Shown here: piece by piece, positions 9,357 to 17,368 of the stretch
How positions within the stretch are numbered: the stretch's first letter is position 1
Layout: every line of letters begins with the position of its first letter
Assembly (NCBI RefSeq): GCF_024055595.1
Contig: NZ_JAMXOF010000002.1
Span: 434,001 to 498,000, forward strand
Source of the DNA: Mucilaginibacter aurantiaciroseus
GTDB taxonomy: Bacteria; Bacteroidota; Bacteroidia; Sphingobacteriales; Sphingobacteriaceae
DNA length: 64,000 nucleotides
Direction: 5' to 3'
Notes under the pieces: generated by a model
Told to the model about the DNA's origin: nothing
The model's database searches: none
What the model saw: only the letters and a program-made list of their open reading frames with translations
Translations under genes and position numbers: made by a program

Positions 9357-9890
9357 GTACAGTTTTTCGCACGGTATGATATGCTGGGGTTGATAGCCCT
9401 GTACGGTGGCTCAAAGAAGTTTAAATCGAAGCTGGATTCGTTGTTTACCCTACCTTGGAACCCTAAATATATTGCCCGTAATGTAGAAATTATGGTAGGC
9501 CAATATTGCCAGGGTAACCAGCCAGATCACTAAGCGCCTTTCGCCTGTACTTTTATCGGCAAGCCGGAGAAAACGCAGAAGGTATTGGATAACAGCCTGA
9601 ATAACCTATATGGCATTGGCGACGAAGGCCTGGAGTTAAGTGGGATGGATGCCGCCGGCGAAATGTCGTCATGGTATGTGTTTAGTTCGATGGGTTTGTA
9701 CCCGTTCTCGGCTACCAACCCTAAGTATATCGTGACCGCGCCACTATTCGATAAAGTGACAAGGAAAACCAGCAGCGGTAAAATCCTCACTATTGCTAAA
9801 CCGGGTAAGGGCAGGGCCATCACCGCCATAAAAGTGAATGGCAAAAAGATAAACAGCTACTTTGTATCGCACGATCTGTTCAAAACATGA
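9357..9890 (+). pseudogene. Remnant of a GH92 alpha-mannosidase (C-terminal piece with nonsense codon)
   Basis: A single frame from about 9357 reads the C-terminal part of a GH92 exo-alpha-mannosidase: RYDMLGLIALYGG, VEIMVGQYCQGNQPDH, then GIGDEGLELSGMDAAGEMSSWYVFSSMG and FDKVTRKTSSGK. It is broken by an in-frame TAA at 9531-9533, at a position that reads Gln or His in intact family members (PDH-stop-APFA). GH92 enzymes have 700 residues or more; only about 175 codons remain and the upstream catalytic part is absent. Clear pseudogene. Confidence 0.85.
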
Positions 9891-10063
9891 GGGACTATCA
9901 ACGTGGTAACTAAGAATAATCCGTGTGAAAACGGAGGCGGAGGCAATCAAATGTTCACGTTCACGTTGGTGAACACACGTGGTTATTTATAAATAACTGG
10001 TTGTTAATAAGTTTAAGGTTTACTAACTGACAAAATAGTGCCACCACCGTTATCAAAAAAGTT

Positions 10064-10408
10064 TTAGCCAGTAATGCCTGCTGCGGATAAACAGATATAA
10101 AAGTTTATCAACATAAAAATGAAAGATGGCAGTGATGCCCAAAAGCCATCTTTCATTTTTAACCGCACGCCAAACCCAATCAGCATCAGCAAGGCCAGCC
10201 CGCCCGATGCTAAAAGTAAAGCAGGCACCCAAAACAGGCCTATAAGCATACCAAAACCACCAAGCAGTTGTAACCCACCTATCAGTTGCCTGTACCTATC
10301 TAAACCATACCGCTCAAACTCCAGCTTCATGGACTTGGTTGCGAAGAAAGTGGAACCATAATATAAAAACGACAGTGCTGATATTAATGTTAATACGATC
10401 AGTAGCAT
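10064..10408 (-). CDS. DoxX-like small membrane protein
   Basis: A 114-aa protein with four hydrophobic segments and the DoxX-like layout: FERYGLDRYRQLIGGLQLLGG at the second helix, then paired hydrophobic helices to the C-terminus. DoxX-family proteins are inner-membrane proteins linked to quinone or thiol redox chemistry, but most are uncharacterised. Its ATG shares one base with the stop of the upstream gene (TAATG at 10408), showing translational coupling. It is the last gene of a four-gene minus-strand operon. Confidence 0.78.
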   Translation of the reverse strand: MLLIVLTLISALSFLYYGSTFFATKSMKLEFERYGLDRYRQLIGGLQLLGGFGMLIGLFWVPALLLASGGLALLMLIGFGVRLKMKDGFWASLPSFIFMLINFYICLSAAGITG

Positions 10409-10758
10409 TAAATTTTTAATAAACCCGAGTGTACCCAGGCAGTAAATAAACTAAGGGTCAATAAAAGGGCCGAAGGCATAAACTTATACCACGGGTTTTT
10501 GACACGGAAATGGGCGATTTGCGCGCAAATCATTAAGGCTGCCATTAACAAAGCGGGTATCAATACTAATGAGGGGTACCAAATACCGGCAACCAACAGT
10601 GTAGATAAGGCTATTTTGCTGGCTCCTACAAAACTTCGTAATACATCGGGGATGCCGTATTGTTTAAATTCTACTACGATGTTATCAAAACGGATGATCC
10701 AGACATAGCCTATTGATAGTGCTATAATTACTTGAGCACAATTAGCAAGTGTATTCAT
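10408..10758 (-). CDS. DoxX-like small membrane protein (second paralogue)
   Basis: A 116-aa four-helix membrane protein. VVEFKQYGIPDVLRSFVGASK matches FERYGLDRYRQLIGG in the downstream gene, so the two are diverged tandem paralogues of DoxX type. The TAATG overlap couples their translation and suggests a heteromeric complex. Two tiny membrane proteins precede it on the same strand. Confidence 0.78.
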   Translation of the reverse strand: MNTLANCAQVIIALSIGYVWIIRFDNIVVEFKQYGIPDVLRSFVGASKIALSTLLVAGIWYPSLVLIPALLMAALMICAQIAHFRVKNPWYKFMPSALLLTLSLFTAWVHSGLLKI

Positions 10759-10802
10759 TTTTTGGGATTTAAAATGGTGGACATTAACCGGAAAGAATAA
10801 AC

Positions 10803-10919
10803 TCAGCGTTGGTCTTTATGGTGTTGTTGTTTGGTTTGGGCAGAAAACAAGCTAACGGCAAAGCCCACATACAAAACCGTTACAATAACGGTTAGGATTA
10901 ACAGATCTAAATTTCCCAT
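10803..10919 (-). CDS. Tiny single-helix membrane protein (38 aa)
   Basis: The ATG at 10917-10919 opens a 38-codon frame ending at the stop at 10803-10805. It reads MGNLDLLILTVIVTVLYVGF, then a polar His/Lys/Gln-rich tail ending HHKDQR. One membrane helix is predicted at about residues 5-25. It starts one base after the stop of the preceding 58-aa gene and 44 bases before the DoxX pair, so it is very likely part of this operon. No family recognised. Confidence 0.6.
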   Translation of the reverse strand: MGNLDLLILTVIVTVLYVGFAVSLFSAQTKQQHHKDQR

Positions 10920-10920
10920 C

Positions 10921-11097
10921 TTAGTTTTGTTTTTTTTGGTTAAAGTAGATGAGTAAACCGATCATTGTTGGTGGCCACAAGCCAATAAATATGGCCCGGT
11001 CATGTTCTTTTAAAAAGATGTAATAGTACTCGGAGATAAAAATGATAACTATCACCATGGTGAGGATAGCAAATTCAATTTTGGAAATTTTGTTCAT
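10921..11097 (-). CDS. Tiny two-helix membrane protein (58 aa)
   Basis: The ATG at 11095-11097 opens a 58-codon frame ending at 10921. It reads MNKISKIEFAILTMVIVIIF with a second hydrophobic stretch FIGLWPPTMIGLLIYF and a basic C-terminus NQKKQN. Two membrane helices are predicted. Its stop lies next to the start of the 38-aa gene, the spacing of a compact operon that continues into the two DoxX-like genes. Function unknown. Confidence 0.6.
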   Translation of the reverse strand: MNKISKIEFAILTMVIVIIFISEYYYIFLKEHDRAIFIGLWPPTMIGLLIYFNQKKQN

Positions 11098-11322
11098 TTG
11101 AATGTTATTTTAAAATGTACAAGTGAAAAATAAGTTATAACAGGTTTCATAAAGCACCGGCAAAGCAAACATCAGGACTTAATTATGCCTGTAATATTAA
11201 AAGAAACGCTATAAAAGAGTGACGGGAGGCAGAATATTTACGCTGCAATTTAGAAATAAATTATCGCTAAACGTTGTTTATTTACTTATATCTGAGTTGC
11301 CGCTTTAAATGATTAAAAGCAG

Positions 11323-11949
11323 TTGCCGCCTTTATTAAGTGTACCTTACCACAATTTGGAAATCATCTTCAACGAACTCATCGATAGTTACCTGGCCACC
11401 AACGTGGGCACGGTTAAAAACTTCCTTACCCAGGCTTTATCTGCCCATTTGGTAAATAATATCAATACGCTATATGCAGCCGATAAATTGCTTGCTGCAG
11501 GCACGGGCAACAATAAACTAATAAATCACGATATGTTGGTTCGCAGCGATAAGATCTATTGGCTGGACAGGCTCCATAACAATGTTCATGAGAATAGTTT
11601 TTTTGATTTGATGGATAGCTTTGTAGCCCATTTAAACAGTAGTTGTTATGCAGGCATAACCGGTTACGAGTTCCATTACGCGCTTTACGAGAAAGGGAGC
11701 TTTTATAAACGCCACCTGGACAACTTTAAGCAGAACGGTACCCGCGCATTTTCGATGATCATCTACCTAAATACCGAAGTTGATGGCGGCTCGTTGCGCA
11801 TTTACCAGGGGAATGAATCACAGGATATCAGCCCAAACTCGGGCAAAAGCGTGTTCTTTAAAAGTACCGAACTGGAGCACGAGGTTTTGGTAACCAACCT
11901 GCCGCGCATGAGCATCACCGGTTGGTTAAAGGTTGCCGCTGTAAATTAG
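11323..11949 (+). CDS. 2-oxoglutarate/Fe(II)-dependent oxygenase (prolyl-hydroxylase-like)
   Basis: Up to 208 aa. The double-stranded beta-helix core shows the iron ligands HLD (in FYKRHLDNF) and the later His in ELEHEVL, with a following Arg (LPRMSITGW) suited to bind 2-oxoglutarate. This is the SM-20/PHD-like family of 2OG-Fe(II) oxygenases. No ATG fits: TTG at 11323 or the in-frame TTG at 11356 (MEIIFNELIDSYL, the better family match) must serve. It sits between pseudogenes but its frame and active site are intact. Substrate unknown. Confidence 0.82.
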   Translation: MPPLLSVPYHNLEIIFNELIDSYLATNVGTVKNFLTQALSAHLVNNINTLYAADKLLAAGTGNNKLINHDMLVRSDKIYWLDRLHNNVHENSFFDLMDSFVAHLNSSCYAGITGYEFHYALYEKGSFYKRHLDNFKQNGTRAFSMIIYLNTEVDGGSLRIYQGNESQDISPNSGKSVFFKSTELEHEVLVTNLPRMSITGWLKVAAVN

Positions 11950-11958
11950 CGGTACACA

Positions 11959-12090
11959 TTAATCTTTGTCGGTTTTTAGCTTTTTAACCAGCCAAGGCAA
12001 ACTTAAGTCCTTGCCAATGAGGGTGAACATCACCACTACTGAGATAAACATGATGGCATTACGCTTGGGAATGAACGTAATACTAATCAA
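11959..12090 (-). pseudogene. Remnant of a CPA1-family Na+/H+ antiporter (C-terminal end)
   Basis: On the minus strand a frame ending at the TAA at 11959-11961 reads FIPKRNAIMFISVVVMFTLI, then GKDLSLPWLVKKLKTDKD. This is the last helix and tail of CPA1/NhaP-type cation/proton antiporters, whose usual form is FTLxxQGLTLP. Only about 40 codons remain, with an in-frame stop just upstream and no start. A gene fragment with no likely function. Confidence 0.65.
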
Positions 12091-12135
12091 ACAAAATGAC
12101 TATTTTTAGCTTATACCTCAAAACCCGGTACGGCA

Positions 12136-13101
12136 ATGTTAAAACGTTTCTTATTAGCAGTTACTTTTACACTTATACTTTTTTGCCAGGCCGCGCAGGC
12201 GCAAAAGGAACACCCCGATACCGTAAAAGCAGGCATTTATATCACCAGCATCCACGACATCAATTTTAAGGATAAAGAGTACACGGTTAGCCTATGGCTG
12301 TGGCTGAAATACAAGAACAAAAAATTCGATTTTTTGCATAACCTGGAAGTGCCGCAGGCCAAAACGGTTACGCAATCCTATTCTACGGTAGACTCCAGCG
12401 ATAACAAGGTTTACATACTGATGAAGCTGCAATGCGTAATGAAAGATTCCTGGGCGATAGATAACTTTCCGTTCGACCACCAAACGCTTCGTTTCTCTAT
12501 CGAGAATTCGCAGTTCGATTCTAAAGCTTTGGTGTTTGCCCCTGATACTTTGGGAAAAGAATTTGACCCGAGATTTACCCTTCGGGGATGGCGGATAGAT
12601 AGCCTGAAAGTATCTACAGGCATTAAAAAATATGAGACCGCTTTTGGCGATGACAGCGCACCCAAACCCCATACCGAATACAGTAGTTTTAAAGTTAAGA
12701 TGATCATTGCCCGCGATGCGATGGGCTTATTCTGGAAAATGTTTTTGGGGATGTATGTGGCTTTCCTCATCGCATACATGTGTTTTTACATCCATACAGA
12801 TAGCATCGATTCGAGGTTTGGGTTGAGTGTGGGGGCACTATTCGCCGTAATTGGTAACAAGTATATTGTCGATTCGGCGCTGCCGGAGTCTACCACTTTT
12901 ACCCTGGTAGATACCCTGCATGGTATCACGCTGCTGTTTATTTTGTCGGTTATTATCGGTACATCCTATTCGCTCAAATTAATTAAGCGCAATGAAGTAG
13001 AGAAAGCCAAAAGGTTTGATTTTATAGCCGCGCAGGTTTTATTAGGCACCTACCTTGTGCTGAACGCCTGGTTTATTTTTGAAGCGACAAGAGGTAGTTA
13101 A
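12136..13101 (+). CDS. Pentameric ligand-gated ion channel homologue (Cys-loop superfamily, prokaryotic)
   Basis: A 321-aa protein. Signal peptide at 1-22. The extracellular beta-sandwich domain (about 25-195) has the family opening VKAGIYITSIHDINFKDKEY, WLWLKYKNK, and the Cys-loop equivalent DNFPFDHQTLRFSIE without the cysteines, as in prokaryotic members. Four helices follow: M1 about 196-220, pore-lining M2 about 226-247 (FGLSVGALFAVIGNKYIV), M3 about 255-280 and M4 about 296-316. Prokaryotic homologues such as GLIC and ELIC gate ions in response to protons or small amines. The ligand here is unknown. It has flanking pseudogenes but is itself intact. Confidence 0.85.
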   Translation: MLKRFLLAVTFTLILFCQAAQAQKEHPDTVKAGIYITSIHDINFKDKEYTVSLWLWLKYKNKKFDFLHNLEVPQAKTVTQSYSTVDSSDNKVYILMKLQCVMKDSWAIDNFPFDHQTLRFSIENSQFDSKALVFAPDTLGKEFDPRFTLRGWRIDSLKVSTGIKKYETAFGDDSAPKPHTEYSSFKVKMIIARDAMGLFWKMFLGMYVAFLIAYMCFYIHTDSIDSRFGLSVGALFAVIGNKYIVDSALPESTTFTLVDTLHGITLLFILSVIIGTSYSLKLIKRNEVEKAKRFDFIAAQVLLGTYLVLNAWFIFEATRGS

Positions 13102-13104
13102 CGG

Positions 13105-13754
13105 CTATTTCTTACCCTGTTTTCTAAGATATATAAAAGCTAAAACTACGCCCATTAAAGCGCCTATTGCCGCGTACCAGTAAATCTTGTTTGTGGTTGC
13201 CTGCAAAAGTACCGGGTTGTTTGTGCCCATCAATATCAGGCTGTCCCAGTAGTAGGGCAGGTACATTGCATCGGCTGTTTGGTTGGTGTTTAACCAGGCC
13301 AATTTGGCAAGGTGCAGGGCGTAGCCGCTGCTTTGCTCATCAAGCAAAAATTTATACATATTGCTGGTAATTTGCGATACGGTTTCATCATTTACATTCC
13401 ATAAACCGGCTATTGTTGCGGGTGTGCCAATGGCGCTAAACCCACGCGAAAGACTAATTACCCCTTCGCCCTTTGCCAACTGCCCGTCGCCGGTACGGTA
13501 GGCACTAAGTACAATCAGGTTCGGTTTATTGCGCCTGGCTAATAGCTCGAACAGGAAAAGTTTTTCTTTCCCAAAATCAAGCGTAGGTTCCTTATTTACA
13601 CCCTACAGGTACGCGTGCGTGCTGATATGTAACGTGCCCGAATTTTCAAAGCTATTAAAGAAAGCTTTGGTATTCACCTCGTTATTGTACAAGTATTTGC
13701 CTTTGATCAGTTCGTAGATAGCCGCGGCTTCTTTCTTTACCGCGATGATGGGCG
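13105..13754 (-). pseudogene. Remnant of a CHAT-domain (caspase-like) protein with TM tail
   Basis: The minus strand reads a CHAT protease domain: LHISTHAYL with the catalytic His, LIVLSA, AKGEGVISLSRGFSAIGTPA, GLWNVNDETV, YYWDSLILMG, then a membrane helix and KQGKK. It has an in-frame TAG at 13613-13615 just after HAYL, and the normal catalytic Cys (LSACxTG) is Tyr (LSAYRTG, codon at 13498-13500). The 5' part, normally TPR repeats, is missing upstream of 13754. Only 124 codons after the stop could be translated from an internal ATG. Pseudogene. Confidence 0.82.
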
Positions 13755-14162
13755 TTTAAGAAAAGCCTTTACGAAGAGTATAGCATAAACGGCAGCATGT
13801 CGGTTATCGAGCGTGGTGAGGGCACACCAACCAACCTGGAAAAGGCAGCCGCTTATTATAACAAAAAAGATTATGCGGAAGCCGAGAAGCTACTGGCCAA
13901 AGAATACGCCGCTAACCCTAAGAACAGCATAGCAGCCTACTACAGCATCACACTGATACAAGATAAACAGGAAGCCAAAGGCCGCGTCATATTGCAGCAA
14001 CTGTACCAGGGCGAGTCGGTGTTTAAGTATGATGCGGCATACCAGATTGCCCTAAGTTTTGTGAAACAAAAGCAGCCCGAAAACGCCAAAAAGTGGCTTA
14101 AAAACGTCTCGCCGGTTACTTCAAACTACAGTAAAGCGTAGGAACTGGAAGGAAAGTTATAA
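13755..14162 (+). pseudogene. Remnant of a TPR protein
   Basis: A frame entering at 13755 (FKKSLYEEYSINGS) continues through ATG 13797 into TPR-like helices: NLEKAAAYYNKKDYAEAEKL, AYYSITLIQDKQ and AAYQIALSFVKQKQPENAKKWL. It stops at TAG 14139-14141 but the same frame goes on ELEGKL to TAA 14160-14162; SKA-stop-ELEGKL looks like a Gln codon changed to TAG. The 5' end is lost at the same point where the divergent CHAT remnant loses its own. Such TPR proteins often neighbour CHAT genes in Bacteroidota. A 114-aa product from ATG 13797 cannot be excluded. Confidence 0.7.
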
Positions 14163-14169
14163 AAGAGGA

Positions 14170-14196
14170 GGGTTAGCAAAAAGCTAACCCTTTTTT
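14170..14196. terminator. Bidirectional terminator
   Basis: Stem GGGTTAGC (14170-14177) pairs with GCTAACCC (14183-14190), with T6 after it on the plus strand and A-rich sequence before it. It closes the TPR remnant and overlaps the 3' end of the convergent membrane-protein gene. Confidence 0.8.
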
Positions 14197-14981
14197 GTTT
14201 TTAATTTAGCAGTGACTGGGATAACATTGGTTTTACTCAAGGCGGCCAAAGTGAACGCGCCGCAACTAAACGCCAGTGCTTCAAACGCGCTTACTATCTC
14301 GTTGCCGTTAAGGCTATGCGGATCGGCCATAGCACGGGGGATGTGGAGCATCACAAACCAGATCAGGATCATAATGCCCAACAACTGTGCTGCTAAACGG
14401 CGCTTGATATTTAGGATGATACCAAGCCCTGCAGCAATAAGTGCTGCACCGGTTAGGTAGGTCCAAAACAGGTGACCCGGCAGGCCTTTTGGAACCAGGT
14501 TCTTCACAAAATCGGCATAAATAAAATGTTCGGCACCAAAAACAAGCATGGTTATGGCCAGGAAGTATTTGCCCGCCGGCAGGATGCCCCCGAATCCGGT
14601 GGTGTAATTTCCCTTCGGTAAGGCTGATGCGATTATTAAAGCGCATCCGCTTAGTGTTAATATTTTGAGTGAGTTTGCCCAGCTGCCTAAAAACTCCGGC
14701 TTGTTTAAGAATTGATTGGGTATATGGAAGATGATTAGTAACAGTAAAAACAATAAACCCAGGTAGATGGCCGCAGGACGTGCTTTGCCATCAACAAAAA
14801 TGAATGCACTTGTAAGAATCAATACCGCGCTACCTGTATAAACAGCTAATTTTGACGTGGAGAGCTCGGCGGGCCAGGGGATAATTACAGGCATAAATAC
14901 CGAGAACAATAACTGCTGTAAGGCAATAGCGATAATGGCAAGCGCAAATAGCACGCGCCATACTTTAACAGGGTTTTGCAT
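14184..14981 (-). CDS. Eight-helix membrane protein (DoxX-like superfamily, uncharacterised)
   Basis: A 265-aa integral membrane protein with about eight hydrophobic segments. The second half (FGAEHFIYADFVKNLVP, HLFWTYLTGAALIAAGLG, AQLLGIMILIWFVMLHIPRA) is typical of DoxX-like or related quinone-linked membrane proteins in soil Bacteroidota; the repeated layout suggests two four-helix units. It ends in a basic tail. It is monocistronic and shares its terminator with the pseudogene opposite. Function not known. Confidence 0.7.
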   Translation of the reverse strand: MQNPVKVWRVLFALAIIAIALQQLLFSVFMPVIIPWPAELSTSKLAVYTGSAVLILTSAFIFVDGKARPAAIYLGLLFLLLLIIFHIPNQFLNKPEFLGSWANSLKILTLSGCALIIASALPKGNYTTGFGGILPAGKYFLAITMLVFGAEHFIYADFVKNLVPKGLPGHLFWTYLTGAALIAAGLGIILNIKRRLAAQLLGIMILIWFVMLHIPRAMADPHSLNGNEIVSAFEALAFSCGAFTLAALSKTNVIPVTAKLKTKKG

Positions 14982-15052
14982 GAAGAAGGTTTATAAAATG
15001 GGTTACTTACGCAATTTACAAAATTGCCAAACTATTTATAATTAAATGTTGC

Positions 15053-15661
15053 TTATTGGCGGTGCTTTTTTTCACCTGTAAATTTTTTCTCACCGGCTTC
15101 AGCCTTAAGTTTTAAGTTATTTTCTTCGGGTGGCATAGGGCATTGGTAACCATCGCTGTAGGCGCAGTATGGGTTGTAGGCTTTGTTAAAGTCTACCACA
15201 ACTTTGCCGTTTTTGATGTCGCCGGTTTTAAGGTCGATGTAGCGGCCGCCGCCATAGGTTTCAGTATTATTAGTATCATCGGTAAAGGGTAAAAACAGGT
15301 AATCTACCAAAGAGGGTACATTACTAAACGATACATTTTTGTAGATATGCAAATGGTATGGTTTGCCCTTTAGCGCAAATTTGATGAGTGCGTATTTTAC
15401 ATAAGCCTGCCTGGCACCGTCAAAGGTCGGCATCTGGAAGGTGAGCTGGTTAGCTAAGATCTCAGCATCCGCATTAACCTGGTAAGTGCTATCGGCATCA
15501 TAAAACTGCAGGTTGGCAAGGTCGGCTTCTTTGATGGGTGAGTGTTTATCTGTAGTAAAATCTTTTTTATAGCTATCGCGATGGGTGGCAAGCTGCGTTT
15601 TATAATCCTGCGCTAATGTGTTTGCGCTAAAAAAGATCAATAGGTACAATAGGTATTTCAT
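15053..15661 (-). CDS. DUF1684 secreted protein
   Basis: A 202-aa protein with signal peptide MKYLLYLLIFFSANTLA. The DUF1684 signature is clear in the second half: YGGGRYIDL, VVDFNKAYNPYCAYSDGYQCPMPP and the closing LKLKAEAGEKKF. Biochemical role unknown; it is common as a single gene in Bacteroidota. The start at 15661 is fixed by the signal peptide. Confidence 0.9.
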   Translation of the reverse strand: MKYLLYLLIFFSANTLAQDYKTQLATHRDSYKKDFTTDKHSPIKEADLANLQFYDADSTYQVNADAEILANQLTFQMPTFDGARQAYVKYALIKFALKGKPYHLHIYKNVSFSNVPSLVDYLFLPFTDDTNNTETYGGGRYIDLKTGDIKNGKVVVDFNKAYNPYCAYSDGYQCPMPPEENNLKLKAEAGEKKFTGEKKHRQ

Positions 15662-15909
15662 GGGGCTGTTTTAATAGGTGCCTAATTTACAAACACGGCA
15701 TTAAATGCTGAAAATTATTAACTTCATAAAAATAGCAAAGTATTCGGTATTGACTAAACTATTGCTCTGTTACACTTTATTGTTAGCCGGTTGAATGGCA
15801 GAATCACCCGCTTTTGTTATTTATGTACATAACCCCACGTCATTTAATTGTCACATAATATTCTTGAAGGTTTTACACTTTAACAGTTGCGTTGACTGTT
15901 ACTTAAAAG

Positions 15910-15940
15910 TTGCATCAAACTGTAGCTTAAGTTACCTTTG
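15910..15940 (+). promoter_or_regulatory. Bacteroidota-type promoter with no protein gene behind it
   Basis: TTG at 15910-15912, 20-base spacer, TACCTTTG at 15933-15940. This matches the sigma-A consensus exactly. Transcription would begin near 15947 and meet a hairpin terminator at 16085-16120. Confidence 0.55.
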
Positions 15941-15946
15941 GGCTAT

Positions 15947-16120
15947 TTGTTCACAAGTTTTTAAAATGCTTTCTTGGTGGTTAACTTTTCTCATCAGGAA
16001 ACCTAAAGGTTAAAAATATAAACTGCGTAAAAATGCACGCAGTCTAAACCACGTATTTCTACGCAATTTCCCCAAACTTTTAATAAGGGCCTTGCGTTAT
16101 TGCAAAGGCCCTTGTTATTT
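15947..16120 (+). ncRNA. Candidate small RNA (about 170 nt) upstream of lacI-type gene
   Basis: Bounded by the consensus promoter at 15910-15940 and a strong hairpin: AAGGGCCTTGC (16085-16095) against GCAAAGGCCCTT (16102-16113), followed by GTTATTTT. Internally it has hairpin ACTGCGT/ACGCAGT (16022-16028/16037-16043) and AACCT/AGGTT near 16000-16012. No plausible reading frame lies within. It may be an independent sRNA or a long attenuated leader of the LacI gene that begins at 16197. The upstream stretch 15662-15909 shows nothing else. Confidence 0.45.
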
Positions 16121-16196
16121 TGTGGCAAATGGTAAATTGTTAGCTTTACAATTAATATAGTACATTAGCTAATAAGTACTGCTCCATTAGCAACAC

Positions 16197-17231
16197 ATGT
16201 CCAACAATAAGTTACCCACTATTAAAGAGATAGCCAAGCGGCTCAATGTATCTGCATCTACCGTATCGCGGGCGCTGCACGATCATCCGAGCATTGGTTT
16301 GGTAACTACCATGCGGGTACACAAGGTGGCAAAAGAACTGGGTTACGAGGCCAACAAAATGGCCATCTACTTTAAGGAGCGTAAAACCTATACCATAGGC
16401 GTAATCATCCCTGATCTTTCCGAACCTTTCTTTTCTGCCGCGCTAACTGGGGTAGAGGATGCCGCCGAAGCCAGCAACTACAACGTGATCATCGGGCAAT
16501 CGCTTGATAATTTTGAGCGCGAGAAAAAGATAGTAGAAAACATGAAAGACCACCGCGTAGATGGCGTGCTGGTATCGCTCACCAAAGAAACCTCCACCTA
16601 CGAGCATTTTGATAGCCTGAAAAAGTACAACATCCCCGTGGTGTTTTTTGACAGGGTACCCAACCGCAAGGATATAAATTATGTAGCCTGTAACCTGGTA
16701 TCGGGCATGTTGCAGGCCATAACCAAACTGGTTGGTATAGGGCACAGCCGGATAGGTTTGATAAATGGCCCGGCCAAACTGGCTGCCACCCTGCAACGGT
16801 TGGAGATCTACTGCCGATGCCTGAAAGAGAATAACCTGCCGATGGACCAGGATATTATTGTATCTACCACTTTAGCTAAAGCAGACAACGTTAAGGCTAT
16901 AGACAAATTGCTTGCGCTTGAAGAACCCCCAACCGCCATTATTGTATTTAACGATTACGTTTTGCTGGATTGCATTGCCGCGGTTAAAGCCGCCGGGTTG
17001 GTGGTAAACAAGGATATCAGCTTTATCAGTTTTGCCAATTTGCCTATTTGGGAGTATATGGAAAGCGTGCCATTAGGGTCGATAGAACAATTTGCGAACA
17101 AACAATCGTCTATGGCAGCAGAGTTCCTGTTTCAGATGATCAACAATGCCAATAAACCTAACTCGCCCGAACTCCCATTATTGCAGCACATCATCGATTC
17201 GGAGATGATAGATTACTCATCTGCCAAATAA
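16197..17231 (+). CDS. LacI-family transcriptional regulator of the PUL
   Basis: A 344-aa LacI/GalR regulator. The N-terminal helix-turn-helix (about 7-27) reads TIKEIAKRLNVSASTVSRAL with the hinge after it. The periplasmic-binding-like effector domain (about 62-335) starts IGVIIPDLSEPFFSAAL and includes VDGVLVSL, VVFFDRVP and IGLINGPAKLAATLQR. It precedes the susC gene on the same strand, and three palindromes in the gap between them match the LacI-type operator pattern. It is therefore probably the local repressor, released by a sugar from the PUL substrate. Effector unknown. Confidence 0.93.
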   Translation: MSNNKLPTIKEIAKRLNVSASTVSRALHDHPSIGLVTTMRVHKVAKELGYEANKMAIYFKERKTYTIGVIIPDLSEPFFSAALTGVEDAAEASNYNVIIGQSLDNFEREKKIVENMKDHRVDGVLVSLTKETSTYEHFDSLKKYNIPVVFFDRVPNRKDINYVACNLVSGMLQAITKLVGIGHSRIGLINGPAKLAATLQRLEIYCRCLKENNLPMDQDIIVSTTLAKADNVKAIDKLLALEEPPTAIIVFNDYVLLDCIAAVKAAGLVVNKDISFISFANLPIWEYMESVPLGSIEQFANKQSSMAAEFLFQMINNANKPNSPELPLLQHIIDSEMIDYSSAK

Positions 17232-17325
17232 TTAACCCTCCTTTTTGTGTTAACCAAACATTATTGGGTGTTTTATATCTAAAACAACCAATAATAATCT
17301 GCTAATCAGCACTTAAGTAAATTTT

Positions 17326-17341
17326 ACGCAAACGGTTGCGT
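17326..17341. promoter_or_regulatory. LacI-type operator 1
   Basis: ACGCAAACGGTTGCGT: inverted half-sites ACGCAA and TTGCGT around a central ACGG. It has the usual LacI-family architecture with a central CG-type step. First of three such sites between the regulator and susC. Confidence 0.8.
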
Positions 17342-17347
17342 AAAATG

Positions 17348-17363
17348 GCGCAAACGGTTGCGT
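17348..17363. promoter_or_regulatory. LacI-type operator 2
   Basis: GCGCAAACGGTTGCGT, differing from operator 1 at one outer base. Its centre lies 22 bases from operator 1, two helical turns, so both proteins would bind the same face of the DNA. Confidence 0.8.
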
Positions 17364-17368
17364 AAGTC

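Noticed and set aside
13105..13479. Intact 124-aa protein from an internal ATG
   Set aside because: It is the C-terminal piece of a CHAT domain with frame continuing upstream through a stop codon; treated as pseudogene.
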